This document shows positions 1 through 5,644 of a stretch of 7,000 bases of DNA, in pieces. The DNA comes from Spirochaetales bacterium (GTDB lineage Bacteria; Spirochaetota; Spirochaetia; Sphaerochaetales; Sphaerochaetaceae). The notes beneath the pieces are model-generated. The model did not search any database and was not told the origin of the DNA. It worked only from the letters and a program-made list of their open reading frames with translations. Made by a program: the position numbers and the translations under genes. Location: NCBI GenBank assembly GCA_022771185.1, contig JALFCJ010000126.1, forward strand, positions 1 through 7,000, read 5' to 3'. Position 1 is the first letter of the stretch. Each line of letters begins with the position of its first letter.

Positions 1-255
1 CTCATCTTCTTCATCGATGACGGAGAATGGGATTCTCTCCTTAGAGAAAGCATCCCTGGTGTTTCTCCATATCTCATTAAACTCAGTCTCTTCCTGAAAA
101 GAGGAAGTAAAATCCCGGGTATAGGAGGCGAATGGGGATGAGAAGTCTGCGTTTAAGGATGAAAGCACATTCCAAGCTTTATCTCTGTCGCCTTTATAGA
201 AAAGAGACAGAGCTTCATAAGCTATGGCCTTTTCTTTAATGACAGGTTGTGACAT
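1..255 (-). CDS. Unrecognised protein, N-terminal part only (runs off the window edge)
   Basis: An open frame on the minus strand starts with ATG at 255 and has no stop before base 1, giving 85 residues from MSQPVIKEKA. I do not recognise the family. The fragment is soluble-looking, with mixed charges, many aromatic residues and an acidic end at the window edge (IDEEDE); it has no signal peptide and no membrane span. A strong ribosome binding site (GGAGG at 265-269, nine bases before ATG) supports the start. The ATG lies 20 bp inside the end of the upstream PanE-family gene, so the two are probably translationally coupled in one transcript. The open frame, good RBS and overlap make it a real gene, but function is unknown. 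It could be the start of a much larger protein. Confidence 0.75.
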   Translation of the reverse strand, partial: MSQPVIKEKAIAYEALSLFYKGDRDKAWNVLSSLNADFSSPFASYTRDFTSSFQEETEFNEIWRNTRDAFSKERIPFSVIDEEDE

Positions 256-1138
256 ATCGTTTAGCCTCCACAAGAATAGAAAGAAGATCGCAGTATGGAG
301 TAGCGATGGAGTACTGTTTACCCATTCTCGATACTGCTCCTGCAAAATATCTATTCTCAGTCTCTCTTCCAGAAAGCATATCTTCAAGCATACTGGATCT
401 ACCTTTACCGGAAAGCATTGAAGTATTTCTTATCATAGTCTCGATATCATCGGAAGTAAGTTCCACTCCCCTTCTTTTTCCCACACTCTGTACTTCTTTC
501 GATATTAGACGGGCGGCCCTGATCATGTCCCTATTGCTTCCCGTTGCATCGTAGTCAGCCTCCAAGAGGGCCGTAAGAGTATTAAAGCAGGTGTTTGTCA
601 TAAACTTAAGCCACTTTTCATGATGGATATCTTCTGGAACGACTACATCCTGTCCATTTGCTTCAAAGAAATCTTTTAGTTTCAAGATTCTCTCTGATAG
701 AGAGTTGTCCTTCTCTCCCATGGTAATTCTACCTTTGGAGAATGAAGAAACATTGTTTCCCTCCCTCACGACTGAGAGATTCGAGATAAAGGCATAGATG
801 ACTCTCTCTTCTCCATAGCGCTGAGACAATACTCTCTCTGATTCAATTCCGTTGAGAAGAGGGAGAATAATAGTATTCTCTCCCAATAATGGCTCTATTA
901 CAGGGAAAGTGGATTCAAGCTGAAAGTTCTTCACAGCAATTATTATCAAGTCCACTTTACCTGTACTCTCATCAGGAACAATAGTAGGAATAGAGAGTTT
1001 CTCCCCGTTAAAGACAATATTGCTTCTTGTCCTGAACTCCCTCTCTTTATCTACAGCAAATGAAACATCGGGCACGTTTCTCAAGTTATAAGCAACATTA
1101 GTGCCCACTGATCCTCTTCCTATTACGACTGTCTTCAT
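236..1138 (-). CDS. panE: 2-dehydropantoate 2-reductase family protein (ketopantoate reductase, PanE/ApbA)
   Basis: This is a 300-residue protein, the normal length for the PanE family, whose founding member reduces ketopantoate to pantoate with NADPH in coenzyme A synthesis in the cytoplasm. The Rossmann glycine motif is at the N-terminus (G7-R-G-S-V-G12; the usual second residue Ala is Arg here). The family LLNG motif gives Asn96. The catalytic helix reads WLK-FMTN-TCFN, placing the catalytic Lys at 178 and conserved Asn at 182 and 186. SSM at 248-250 and the Glu in RETE (261) match the pantoate-binding Ser and Glu of the E. coli enzyme. The start sits immediately before the beta-alpha-beta fold. 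Upstream Shine-Dalgarno pairing is poor (CAAGG one base from ATG). No panB or panC is visible, and the family includes paralogues with other 2-oxo acid substrates, so family is secure but exact substrate is inferred. Confidence 0.88.
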   Translation of the reverse strand: MKTVVIGRGSVGTNVAYNLRNVPDVSFAVDKEREFRTRSNIVFNGEKLSIPTIVPDESTGKVDLIIIAVKNFQLESTFPVIEPLLGENTIILPLLNGIESERVLSQRYGEERVIYAFISNLSVVREGNNVSSFSKGRITMGEKDNSLSERILKLKDFFEANGQDVVVPEDIHHEKWLKFMTNTCFNTLTALLEADYDATGSNRDMIRAARLISKEVQSVGKRRGVELTSDDIETMIRNTSMLSGKGRSSMLEDMLSGRETENRYFAGAVSRMGKQYSIATPYCDLLSILVEAKRYVTTCH

Positions 1139-1756
1139 GCCTTGATGATAATAATCAATGAAACAGAGTGCAAGAAGTGGGTATTTTAGAGTTGAAGAAA
1201 AACATGAATGCAGATGTCAAGGATTCTAGGAACAAACAGAAATAATAAGGGTTTTCATTATTAGTCTGTTTTTGTGCCTCAAAGAGACTTCTGATAGTTT
1301 TACGGACAAAAAAGAGCTTACATTTCTATCAGTCATTTCGTAAATCTATATATGCGACAAAAAAAAACCAACCGAAGCTGAGTCTATAGTGCCGTCTTCA
1401 GGCATTGTATTCGAACAACACCAAACGTCTTCAGTTTGGGAATCATCGCAAAACAAGATATTAACGCTGTTAATGAACCATATGGAGAGTAACTTATGGT
1501 GACACTTATGAATTGTATTCAAGACGCTTTACAACTATATTTACGTGTAATTTCACATTTTTGCAATCGGAAGTGTACTGACGAAAAAATTTGAGGCAAA
1601 TAGAATGATTCTGGCAAGAAGTATTCCAAAATGCATGCTTATAACAAGGGGAAATCATCATCTTTGAAGCTGTATAAGAGAAGGGCAACCACGCTTCGCA
1701 AGTATGAGACTTGAGATGGCATCAACTACATTCCTTGCTGAAAAATCAATTTTGAT
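1139..1756. other. Long non-coding stretch without a supported gene
   Basis: Neither strand holds a credible gene over about 600 bases between the panE start and the terminator after higA. Frames are broken and the short open ones (for example minus 1506-1688) give cysteine- and histidine-rich products with no recognisable fold or RBS. The stretch contains a partial copy of the tRNA-Phe 3' end (1390-1402), two small inverted repeats that share the core CGTCTTCAG, and a 7-bp inverted repeat CTGATAG/CTATCAG (1291-1297 and 1326-1332) with a long loop. The part nearest 1139 must contain the panE promoter. A TTGACA-like box lies at 1215-1220 on the minus strand, but no -10 box sits at normal spacing from it. 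The overall look is of decayed or accessory DNA. Confidence 0.5.
1390..1416. repeat. Partial direct copy of the tRNA-Phe 3' end (possible att-like site)
   Basis: Bases 1390-1402 match the 3' end of the tRNA-Phe gene (2793-2805 on the plus strand) at 12 of 13 positions, in the same orientation, with one C-to-T difference. After a six-base insertion relative to the tRNA, TTCGAAC follows at 1410-1416, resembling the TCGAAC of the T-loop. Tyrosine-recombinase elements that integrate at tRNA genes leave just this kind of duplicated 3' end at their far border. No integrase is present, so this remains a candidate relic; a chance match is possible. Confidence 0.35.
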
Positions 1757-1781
1757 AAAAAAGGAAGAATCGCTCTTCTTC
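1757..1781 (-). terminator. Rho-independent terminator after higA
   Basis: Read on the minus strand, a 6-bp stem GAAGAA/TTCTTC with a six-base loop (1764-1781) is followed by C and six T residues (1757-1762). It lies 66 bases after the higA stop. A second small stem (GACTA/TAGTC, 1783-1797) precedes it directly. The stem is AU-rich and modest, so termination may be partial. Confidence 0.55.
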
Positions 1782-1847
1782 GGACTAATTCGTAGTCTGA
1801 CTTTTCAAGCTTTAGATTCCCAATATCCAGACTACAGTCTTCCAACC

Positions 1848-2120
1848 TTATGCGAAAGCAATAATAAGTTTCTTTCCCATTCCCTTTGCAAGCTTCTGCA
1901 ATGTTTCAACAGAAGGATTACCTGTACCATTTTCAATCCTGCTTATATTTACCTGATGAACTCCAGATTTCTCTGCAAGCTGCTGCTGTGTCATACCAGC
2001 TTCCTTTCTTGCTTCAGTAAGAGTTCTTACAAGCAGGAATTCATCATCAAGTTCTTCAAACTCTTTCTTGAATTCCGAATCTTTCATTTCCTCATTAAGC
2101 CAATCTCTGAATTCAATCAT
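1848..2120 (-). CDS. higA: HigA-type antitoxin, XRE family helix-turn-helix protein
   Basis: A 90-residue XRE/Cro-type DNA-binding protein. The helix-turn-helix spans about residues 42-65 (GMTQQQLAEKSGVHQVNIS followed by RIENG) and the fold ends with the usual PSVETLQKLAKGMG helix and a short beta-strand KLIIAFA. The first ~30 residues are acidic and predicted helical (FKKEFEELDDEF), the segment that in this family commonly contacts the toxin. The start is fixed by a 4-bp ATGA overlap with the toxin gene and a GAGGG ribosome binding site at 2128-2132, seven bases upstream. It lies second in the operon, toxin first, which is the HigBA order. It is expected to neutralise HigB and, alone or in complex, to repress the shared promoter through the palindrome at 2484-2501. 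Family assignment is secure; toxin neutralisation is inferred from context. Confidence 0.9.
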   Translation of the reverse strand: MIEFRDWLNEEMKDSEFKKEFEELDDEFLLVRTLTEARKEAGMTQQQLAEKSGVHQVNISRIENGTGNPSVETLQKLAKGMGKKLIIAFA

Positions 2121-2464
2121 TTTTTCACCCTCTTGATATAGTCAGCCCTGTATCTTATGGCTGTCTCAATCTCCCTTTTGGGAGCTTTCTGTGTTTTCTT
2201 TTTAAATCCATTTGTGAAGACGATTCTCTTTTCTTCTAGAAAGAAATACAGAACCCGAGAAGAATCCTTGCCAACAATGACTCTTACTTCAAAAATACCA
2301 TCTTCAAGATGTCTTGAATACGGCATCTGGACTTCAGGGCCTTTCTCCTCAAGTAAAATAGCAATCTGGGCAAATCTTGCTCGAGCTTTGCTACTCATTT
2401 CATTAAGAAAATCCACAACAGGAGATCTGCCTGTCTCTGTCTCATAAAAGCCTATTCGATACAT
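2117..2464 (-). CDS. higB: HigB-type toxin, RelE/ParE superfamily (phage Gp49-like)
   Basis: A 115-residue basic protein of the Gp49-like HigB family, whose known members are ribosome-dependent mRNA interferases. Family landmarks appear in order: SPVVDFLNEM near residues 14-23, LEDGIFEVRV at about 53-62, a second strand SRVLYFFLEEKRIVFTNGF (69-87), and the characteristic KKKTQKAPKREIETAIRYRADY helix (88-109). The basic residues Arg61 and Arg70 and the lysine cluster 88-93 are the sort used for RNA binding or catalysis in this fold. Length is typical, so the gene appears intact. GAGGA at 2469-2473 lies four bases from the ATG. It precedes and overlaps the antitoxin gene by 4 bp. Cleavage activity and whether the pair is still functional are inferred. 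Confidence 0.9.
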   Translation of the reverse strand: MYRIGFYETETGRSPVVDFLNEMSSKARARFAQIAILLEEKGPEVQMPYSRHLEDGIFEVRVIVGKDSSRVLYFFLEEKRIVFTNGFKKKTQKAPKREIETAIRYRADYIKRVKK

Positions 2465-2481
2465 CTATTCCTCAAGCTAAC

Positions 2482-2508
2482 TTTATAGTATATATACTAT
2501 ATTGTCAA
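2482..2508 (-). promoter_or_regulatory. higBA promoter with an 18-bp palindromic operator
   Basis: On the minus strand a perfect -35 box TTGACA (2508-2503) is followed at 15 bp by TATAAA (2487-2482). A perfect 18-bp palindrome, TATAGTATATATACTATA at 2484-2501, fills the spacer and overlaps the -10 box. An operator there would block RNA polymerase, which suits autorepression by HigA. The -10 could be shifted two bases to give a 17-bp spacer with a weaker box (TAAAGT). The leader to the higB ATG would be only about 10-15 bases. Confidence 0.65.
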
Positions 2509-2509
2509 T

Positions 2510-2739
2510 AATAACCCTTCCATGAATATCTATTTCATATCTGATATGCATTGCAAATACTGCTGTCTCTATCGTTACTCAACGCTTAATTTGCACTGTA
2601 TTCAATACTGGATTATTGAATTTCAATGATTGATGAAAGTGTGTGGTTTCTTCATGGTATCACCTGCTATCACCTAAAATTTACCATAAAACTGTAGGCC
2701 TTGGCGACGCTTTTATGACTTTTGACCTAAAATTGGCCT
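2510..2739. other. Non-coding stretch between higB and the tRNA-Phe terminator
   Basis: No frame of useful length is open on either strand. The stretch holds an 8-bp direct repeat TATCACCT (2658-2665 and 2668-2675, a 10-bp period) and a 10-bp direct repeat ACCTAAAATT (2672-2681 and 2725-2734). Both lie just 3' of the tRNA gene, where an integrated element's border would be expected. I see no integrase fragment in any frame. Confidence 0.4.
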
Positions 2740-2773
2740 CTATAAATAAAACAACTCCTTGATTTACAAGGAG
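2740..2773 (-). terminator. Terminator downstream of tRNA-Phe
   Basis: Bases 2755-2773 form a perfect 7-bp stem CTCCTTG/CAAGGAG with a five-base loop. On the minus strand, the direction of the tRNA, it is followed by TTGTTTTATTT, a T-rich tail suited to intrinsic termination 20 bases after the tRNA 3' end. The other side of the stem, read on the plus strand, also leads to a T-rich run, so it may act in both directions. Confidence 0.65.
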
Positions 2774-2792
2774 CCAATGTTTTGTTTTTTAT

Positions 2793-2865
2793 TGCCGTCT
2801 CCAGGAATCGAACCAGGGACACAAGGATTTTCAGTCCTTTGCTCTACCTACTGAGCTAAAACGGC
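2793..2865 (-). tRNA. tRNA-Phe (anticodon GAA)
   Basis: The minus strand folds as a 73-nt tRNA including the discriminator A. The acceptor arms GCCGTTT and AGACGGC pair with one T-G wobble. The D-arm carries AGCTCAGT-AGGTAGAGC. The anticodon stem AAGGA/TCCTT encloses the loop CTGAAAA, giving anticodon GAA for phenylalanine. The T-arm contains the canonical GGTTCGATTCC. CCA is not encoded (the next bases are ATA), so it must be added by a nucleotidyltransferase. It has its own promoter and terminator. Its 3' end is partly repeated at 1390-1402. Confidence 0.97.
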
Positions 2866-2878
2866 ATCAACGATATGT

Positions 2879-2907
2879 ACAATACAAGTTTCCTTAGACT
2901 ATGTCAA
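2879..2907 (-). promoter_or_regulatory. Promoter of tRNA-Phe
   Basis: On the minus strand a perfect -35 TTGACA (2907-2902) is separated by exactly 17 bp from a TATTGT -10 box (2884-2879). Thirteen bases then separate the -10 from the mature tRNA 5' end, giving a short leader for RNase P to remove. It lies in the 60-bp gap after the R/D/Y-tailed membrane protein gene, which shows no clear terminator, so some read-through into the tRNA is possible. Confidence 0.75.
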
Positions 2908-2925
2908 CAGAGATGAAAAAGATTT

Positions 2926-4302
2926 TTAATGATTTCTCTCCCAGTCATCATAGTCAGGGCGTCTTTGCCTATCCCTATAATAGTCGTCATCACGCCTATA
3001 GTCCCTATCATCACGACGAGGATACTCGTCTCTATCTCTATCTCTATATCCCCTATCATCACGATAACGTCTTTCATCTACATAACGCCTATCGTCATCC
3101 ATTATATCTCTGTATCCGTCACGATAGTATCCATCGTCTCTTCGCCTTGTTCTTTCATCATCTCTATAGTATTGATCACGACGGGAGTCTCTGTAATAGT
3201 CGTCATAGTCATCACGTCTGCGTCTGTTGTCATCTCTGTAAGTATCACGAGGTCTATTGTCTCTTCTCTCTTCCCTCACTCCTCCAGAAATAAACTCGTA
3301 CCACTTATCATCTTGAGGAGCGCTTTGTCTTGGCTCATCTTCATACCTAGGTCTAGGAGGTTCTTCTCGTACCGGCTCTTCTCTCTTTATTTCTTCTGAT
3401 TTGCCAGAAAAACGGGATGATGAAGGAGGATATGTGTACTTTACGTCTTCAGATCTTTCACTTCTTACTCTGAATGTATCTTCTACTTCATCATCAATTA
3501 CTTCTTCTTTCTCAGGAATATCCTCAACTACTGTTCTATAGCTGCTCTTTCCAGAGAGCCCCGCAAAAACAAAAAGGAATGTCAGTGTGTACCAGAACTC
3601 TGTGTCGTGTACAAATACACCGAGGACAGAAGAGACAAAACTAGCCCCCTCTATCACTTCACCTTCTGCAATGGACATTATTCCTGAGTGAAAGAGAGAG
3701 GAAGAGATAAGAAGGAGGAGAAGAAGCAGGAACACAAACCAAGGTGTTGAATCACTACGTCTTGTTACAAACAAAACTGATATCGAAAGAAGAACCAAGA
3801 GAAGCGGATAGATTCCTCTATATATCATTATTCCTTCTTCTCCAGAGTACATGGACAAGGCCACGAGAGAAGAAGAAAGAAAAAAGGAGAGAAGAAATGG
3901 TAGAATCCACTTTCCTCTTTTTCTTTTTAAGAAAAATGAGAATGCGGCTAGAGATAGAATGGAGGGAGAGATGGCAAAGGCGAGAGGAATCCCCAGGGGA
4001 TAACTAAGTGCTCCCTCTAACGATGACTCAACCCATAGTATAAGGGAGAGGGAGGCATAGAGAGCCCCAGAGAGAGGTAGTAGCCACGACTTCTCTCCGT
4101 CTTTCATAATGAAAGCAGTAAAGATCAAAGGAAGTGTTGAGACGACATACTTTGAAATAGCCTGCCAAGAGAAAGAGAACGAAATAGAAAAAGAGAGGCA
4201 TAAGGGCACCAGAGGAATGAGAAGACCTAGGGCCCAATATGGCCAAATCCTCATCTCCGGCTCAAAATCTTCATATAGATCACTTATTCTCTCTCTCTTC
4301 AT
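2926..4302 (-). CDS. Unrecognised multi-span membrane protein with an Arg/Asp/Tyr-rich C-terminal tail
   Basis: A 458-residue protein in two contrasting halves. After a short charged N-terminus, about eight hydrophobic spans cover residues 22-250 (near 22-44, 50-67, 73-91, 103-125, 131-151, 161-179, 188-204, 236-249). A hydrophilic tail follows. Residues 255-340 are acidic then Pro/Glu/Arg-rich, with a short hydrophobic-aromatic patch KWYEFISGGV at 333-342. Residues 343-458 consist almost only of Arg, Asp and Tyr in irregular YRDD/RRDD units. An even span count with a charged N-terminus implies a cytoplasmic tail. I do not recognise the family, and no enzymatic motif is visible. The start is set by a TAATG overlap with the upstream gene; AGGAG lies about 12 bases before it. 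The tail is expected to be disordered. Possible roles in binding nucleic acid or organising a membrane-associated condensate are speculation from composition. Confidence 0.85.
   Translation of the reverse strand: MKRERISDLYEDFEPEMRIWPYWALGLLIPLVPLCLSFSISFSFSWQAISKYVVSTLPLIFTAFIMKDGEKSWLLPLSGALYASLSLILWVESSLEGALSYPLGIPLAFAISPSILSLAAFSFFLKRKRGKWILPFLLSFFLSSSLVALSMYSGEEGIMIYRGIYPLLLVLLSISVLFVTRRSDSTPWFVFLLLLLLLISSSLFHSGIMSIAEGEVIEGASFVSSVLGVFVHDTEFWYTLTFLFVFAGLSGKSSYRTVVEDIPEKEEVIDDEVEDTFRVRSERSEDVKYTYPPSSSRFSGKSEEIKREEPVREEPPRPRYEDEPRQSAPQDDKWYEFISGGVREERRDNRPRDTYRDDNRRRRDDYDDYYRDSRRDQYYRDDERTRRRDDGYYRDGYRDIMDDDRRYVDERRYRDDRGYRDRDRDEYPRRDDRDYRRDDDYYRDRQRRPDYDDWERNH
3029..3046. repeat. Tandem hexamer repeat inside the R/D/Y tail
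   Basis: Three perfect copies of TCTCTA (TAGAGA on the coding strand) encode alternating Arg-Asp within the RDRDRD segment near residues 420-425 of the membrane protein. Because the unit is six bases, slippage would lengthen or shorten the tail without breaking the frame. Confidence 0.7.
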
Positions 4303-4790
4303 TATTTCTTAAATCTCCTGACTCCCCCCTCAATATCGATAGACAGCTCTTCGTATCCATCTAATGCATTCCATAGTTTATTGGAGGAAGATGAAAAATC
4401 ATCATACCAATCAACTACGACTGGGTCAAAGTCTCCAGAAGAAGACAGGATATGGCCAAAGCCATCGAACTGGTTATACTTCCAGACTTCAATTTTTCCG
4501 TTATTCTTTCTTGCGATGATAGAAGTCTTGTCTGTCTGGTCAAGTGCAGCAAAAGAAACATCTCCGTTTATTTCAGAAAGTGTATCAGGGATACTAATTC
4601 CCTCATCCAAGGAAGATAGAATCTTATCTTGAGCTACTGTAGATACAACTTTATATTTTTCTGAAGATACTACAAACACATTTGAGTCATCGAGAGAAGC
4701 ATACAATAAAACGCCAAGACCGCTCTTTGTCGTACCGACACCTAGTTGGACTCCCTTCTTTTCCAATAATCCATATTCCTCTATATGCAT
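4302..4790 (-). CDS. Unrecognised 162-residue protein, first gene of the membrane-protein operon
   Basis: A 162-residue, slightly acidic, soluble-looking protein with no signal peptide and no membrane span. The sequence alternates short beta-like stretches (GVGTTKSGLGVLLYASL, NVFVVSSEKYKVVS, VSFAALDQTDKTSIIARK, KIEVWKYNQFDGFGHIL) with polar turns, which suggests an all-beta fold. A serine/aspartate-rich stretch (DWYDDFSSSSNK) lies near the end. I do not recognise a family or catalytic motif. The start ATG has an ideal GGAGG ribosome binding site (4798-4802) seven bases upstream. Its stop overlaps the ATG of the membrane protein gene by one base (TAATG), so the two are co-translated and probably work together. 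It diverges from the ECF transporter operon. Confidence 0.8.
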   Translation of the reverse strand: MHIEEYGLLEKKGVQLGVGTTKSGLGVLLYASLDDSNVFVVSSEKYKVVSTVAQDKILSSLDEGISIPDTLSEINGDVSFAALDQTDKTSIIARKNNGKIEVWKYNQFDGFGHILSSSGDFDPVVVDWYDDFSSSSNKLWNALDGYEELSIDIEGGVRRFKK

Positions 4791-4823
4791 ACTCCATCCT
4801 CCGAATTGTATTTCTTTGTCTCA

Positions 4824-4852
4824 ATTCTATTGTCGAGAAGAATAAAGCACAA
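4824..4852 (-). promoter_or_regulatory. Candidate promoter of the membrane-protein operon
   Basis: On the minus strand TTGTGC (4852-4847) and TAGAAT (4829-4824) are separated by 17 bp. The -10 matches consensus at five of six positions and lies 33 bases before the ATG, leaving room for the GGAGG site. It overlaps the divergent candidate promoter on the plus strand. It is a pattern match only. Confidence 0.4.
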
Positions 4853-4858
4853 TACAAA
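4830..4858 (+). promoter_or_regulatory. Candidate promoter of the ECF transporter operon
   Basis: TTGTCG (4830-4835) and TACAAA (4853-4858) are separated by 17 bp, upstream of the ATPase ATG at 4907. Both boxes match consensus at only four of six positions. The site overlaps the opposing promoter almost completely. A 7-bp inverted repeat TTGTATT/AATACAA (4806-4812 and 4851-4857) brackets the region. Confidence 0.3.
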
Positions 4859-4906
4859 ATCTCACTTCTCTTGTTGTAGAAAAGGAAAATGGATTAAACT
4901 TTCACT

Positions 4907-5644
4907 ATGTCTTTGTTATCTGTTGAGAATCTCTCTTTTTCCATAGATGGAACAAAACTATTGAAGAATATAACCTTTTCTCTCGAAAAGGGCTCTTTGA
5001 CTCTGGTCGCCGGTAAGAATGGAAGTGGCAAATCCATGCTTTTAAAGTGTCTGAAAGGCTTGGAAAAACCAGAGGAAGGAATAATCGAAGTAAATGGTAA
5101 AGTATTGAAGAAAGAGAGGGAAAGGATGAAAGCCTTCGGACTTGTGTTCCAAGACACTTCTCTTGAGATTGTTGGCTCTACAGTCAGAAAAGACATAGCT
5201 TTCGGGCTGGAAAACTTGAAAATGGAGAGGGATAGGATCCAAGAGACTACAAAAAAAATGATCTCTCTCTTTAACTTGGAAAAGGTTCAGGATCTTCCTC
5301 CATCAGTGTTATCAGGGGGAGAGAAAAGAAGACTCTCCATTGCAGGAGTCTTGGCTATGGAGCCGGAGATAATCCTAATGGATGAACCGCTGGCAAACTT
5401 GGACTATCCTTCTGTGAAAATGGTTCTCTCAACTCTTATAGAGCTGAAGAAGAAGGGCGTGACTGTAATCATAGTATCCCATGAAGCGGAGAAGTTATTG
5501 TCTCTTACAGACAACACAATAATTCTATCTGATGGAAAGCTTGTAGATATGGGGCCCTCGATAGATATGATGGATGCCTTAAGAGAGAATCAAGTCTATC
5601 TACCTCCCAAGGCTTCATTCGAGGACCTGTCATGGCTCAAATAA
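4907..5644 (+). CDS. ecfA: ECF transporter ATP-binding protein (EcfA/CbiO type)
   Basis: A 245-residue ABC ATPase of the energy-coupling-factor type, which hydrolyses ATP at the inner face of the membrane to drive vitamin or metal uptake. All nucleotide-binding motifs are present and intact: Walker A GKNGSGKS (36-43), Q-loop Gln82 in LVFQDT, signature LSGGE (135-139), Walker B IILMDEP with Glu160, D-loop ANLD, and switch His192 in VSHEAE. LSGGEKRRLSIAGVLAMEP is typical of the CbiO/EcfA branch. The downstream gene encodes a T protein and overlaps by 13 bp, which confirms the ECF assignment. Only one ATPase gene is present, so it may work as a homodimer as in BioMNY-like systems, or pair with a second ATPase elsewhere. 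The ATG is the only start after an in-frame TAA at 4895, but it lacks a good Shine-Dalgarno sequence. Confidence 0.9.
   Translation: MSLLSVENLSFSIDGTKLLKNITFSLEKGSLTLVAGKNGSGKSMLLKCLKGLEKPEEGIIEVNGKVLKKERERMKAFGLVFQDTSLEIVGSTVRKDIAFGLENLKMERDRIQETTKKMISLFNLEKVQDLPPSVLSGGEKRRLSIAGVLAMEPEIILMDEPLANLDYPSVKMVLSTLIELKKKGVTVIIVSHEAEKLLSLTDNTIILSDGKLVDMGPSIDMMDALRENQVYLPPKASFEDLSWLK

Noticed and set aside
1183..1220. Minus-strand TTGACA and TAAAAT upstream of panE as a promoter
   Set aside because: The boxes are 26 bp apart, too far for a normal sigma-70-type promoter.
1506..1770. A possible decayed coding remnant on the minus strand (hydrophobic and basic segments split by two stops)
   Set aside because: The open runs are only about 30 codons and match no family I can name; they are within chance expectation for AT-rich DNA.
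1829..1840. Inverted repeat AGACT-AC-AGTCT just after higA as a terminator
   Set aside because: A two-base loop is too tight to form and no T run follows; the hairpin at 1764-1781 with six T residues is a better candidate.
1704..2141. A 145-residue open frame on the plus strand
   Set aside because: It lies antisense to higA and its terminator, has no ribosome binding site and no recognisable fold; higA on the other strand has a clear helix-turn-helix.
2926..3300. CRISPR-like or tandem repeat array because of the recurring catcacg/ctatagt motifs
   Set aside because: Units are irregular and follow codons for Arg, Asp and Tyr in an uninterrupted 458-codon frame; there are no regular spacers.
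2901..3399. Open frames on the plus strand rich in His/Tyr/Ser or in Ile/Val/Ser
   Set aside because: They are the complement of the R/D/Y repeat region; low complexity on one strand opens the other frames. No start signals support them.
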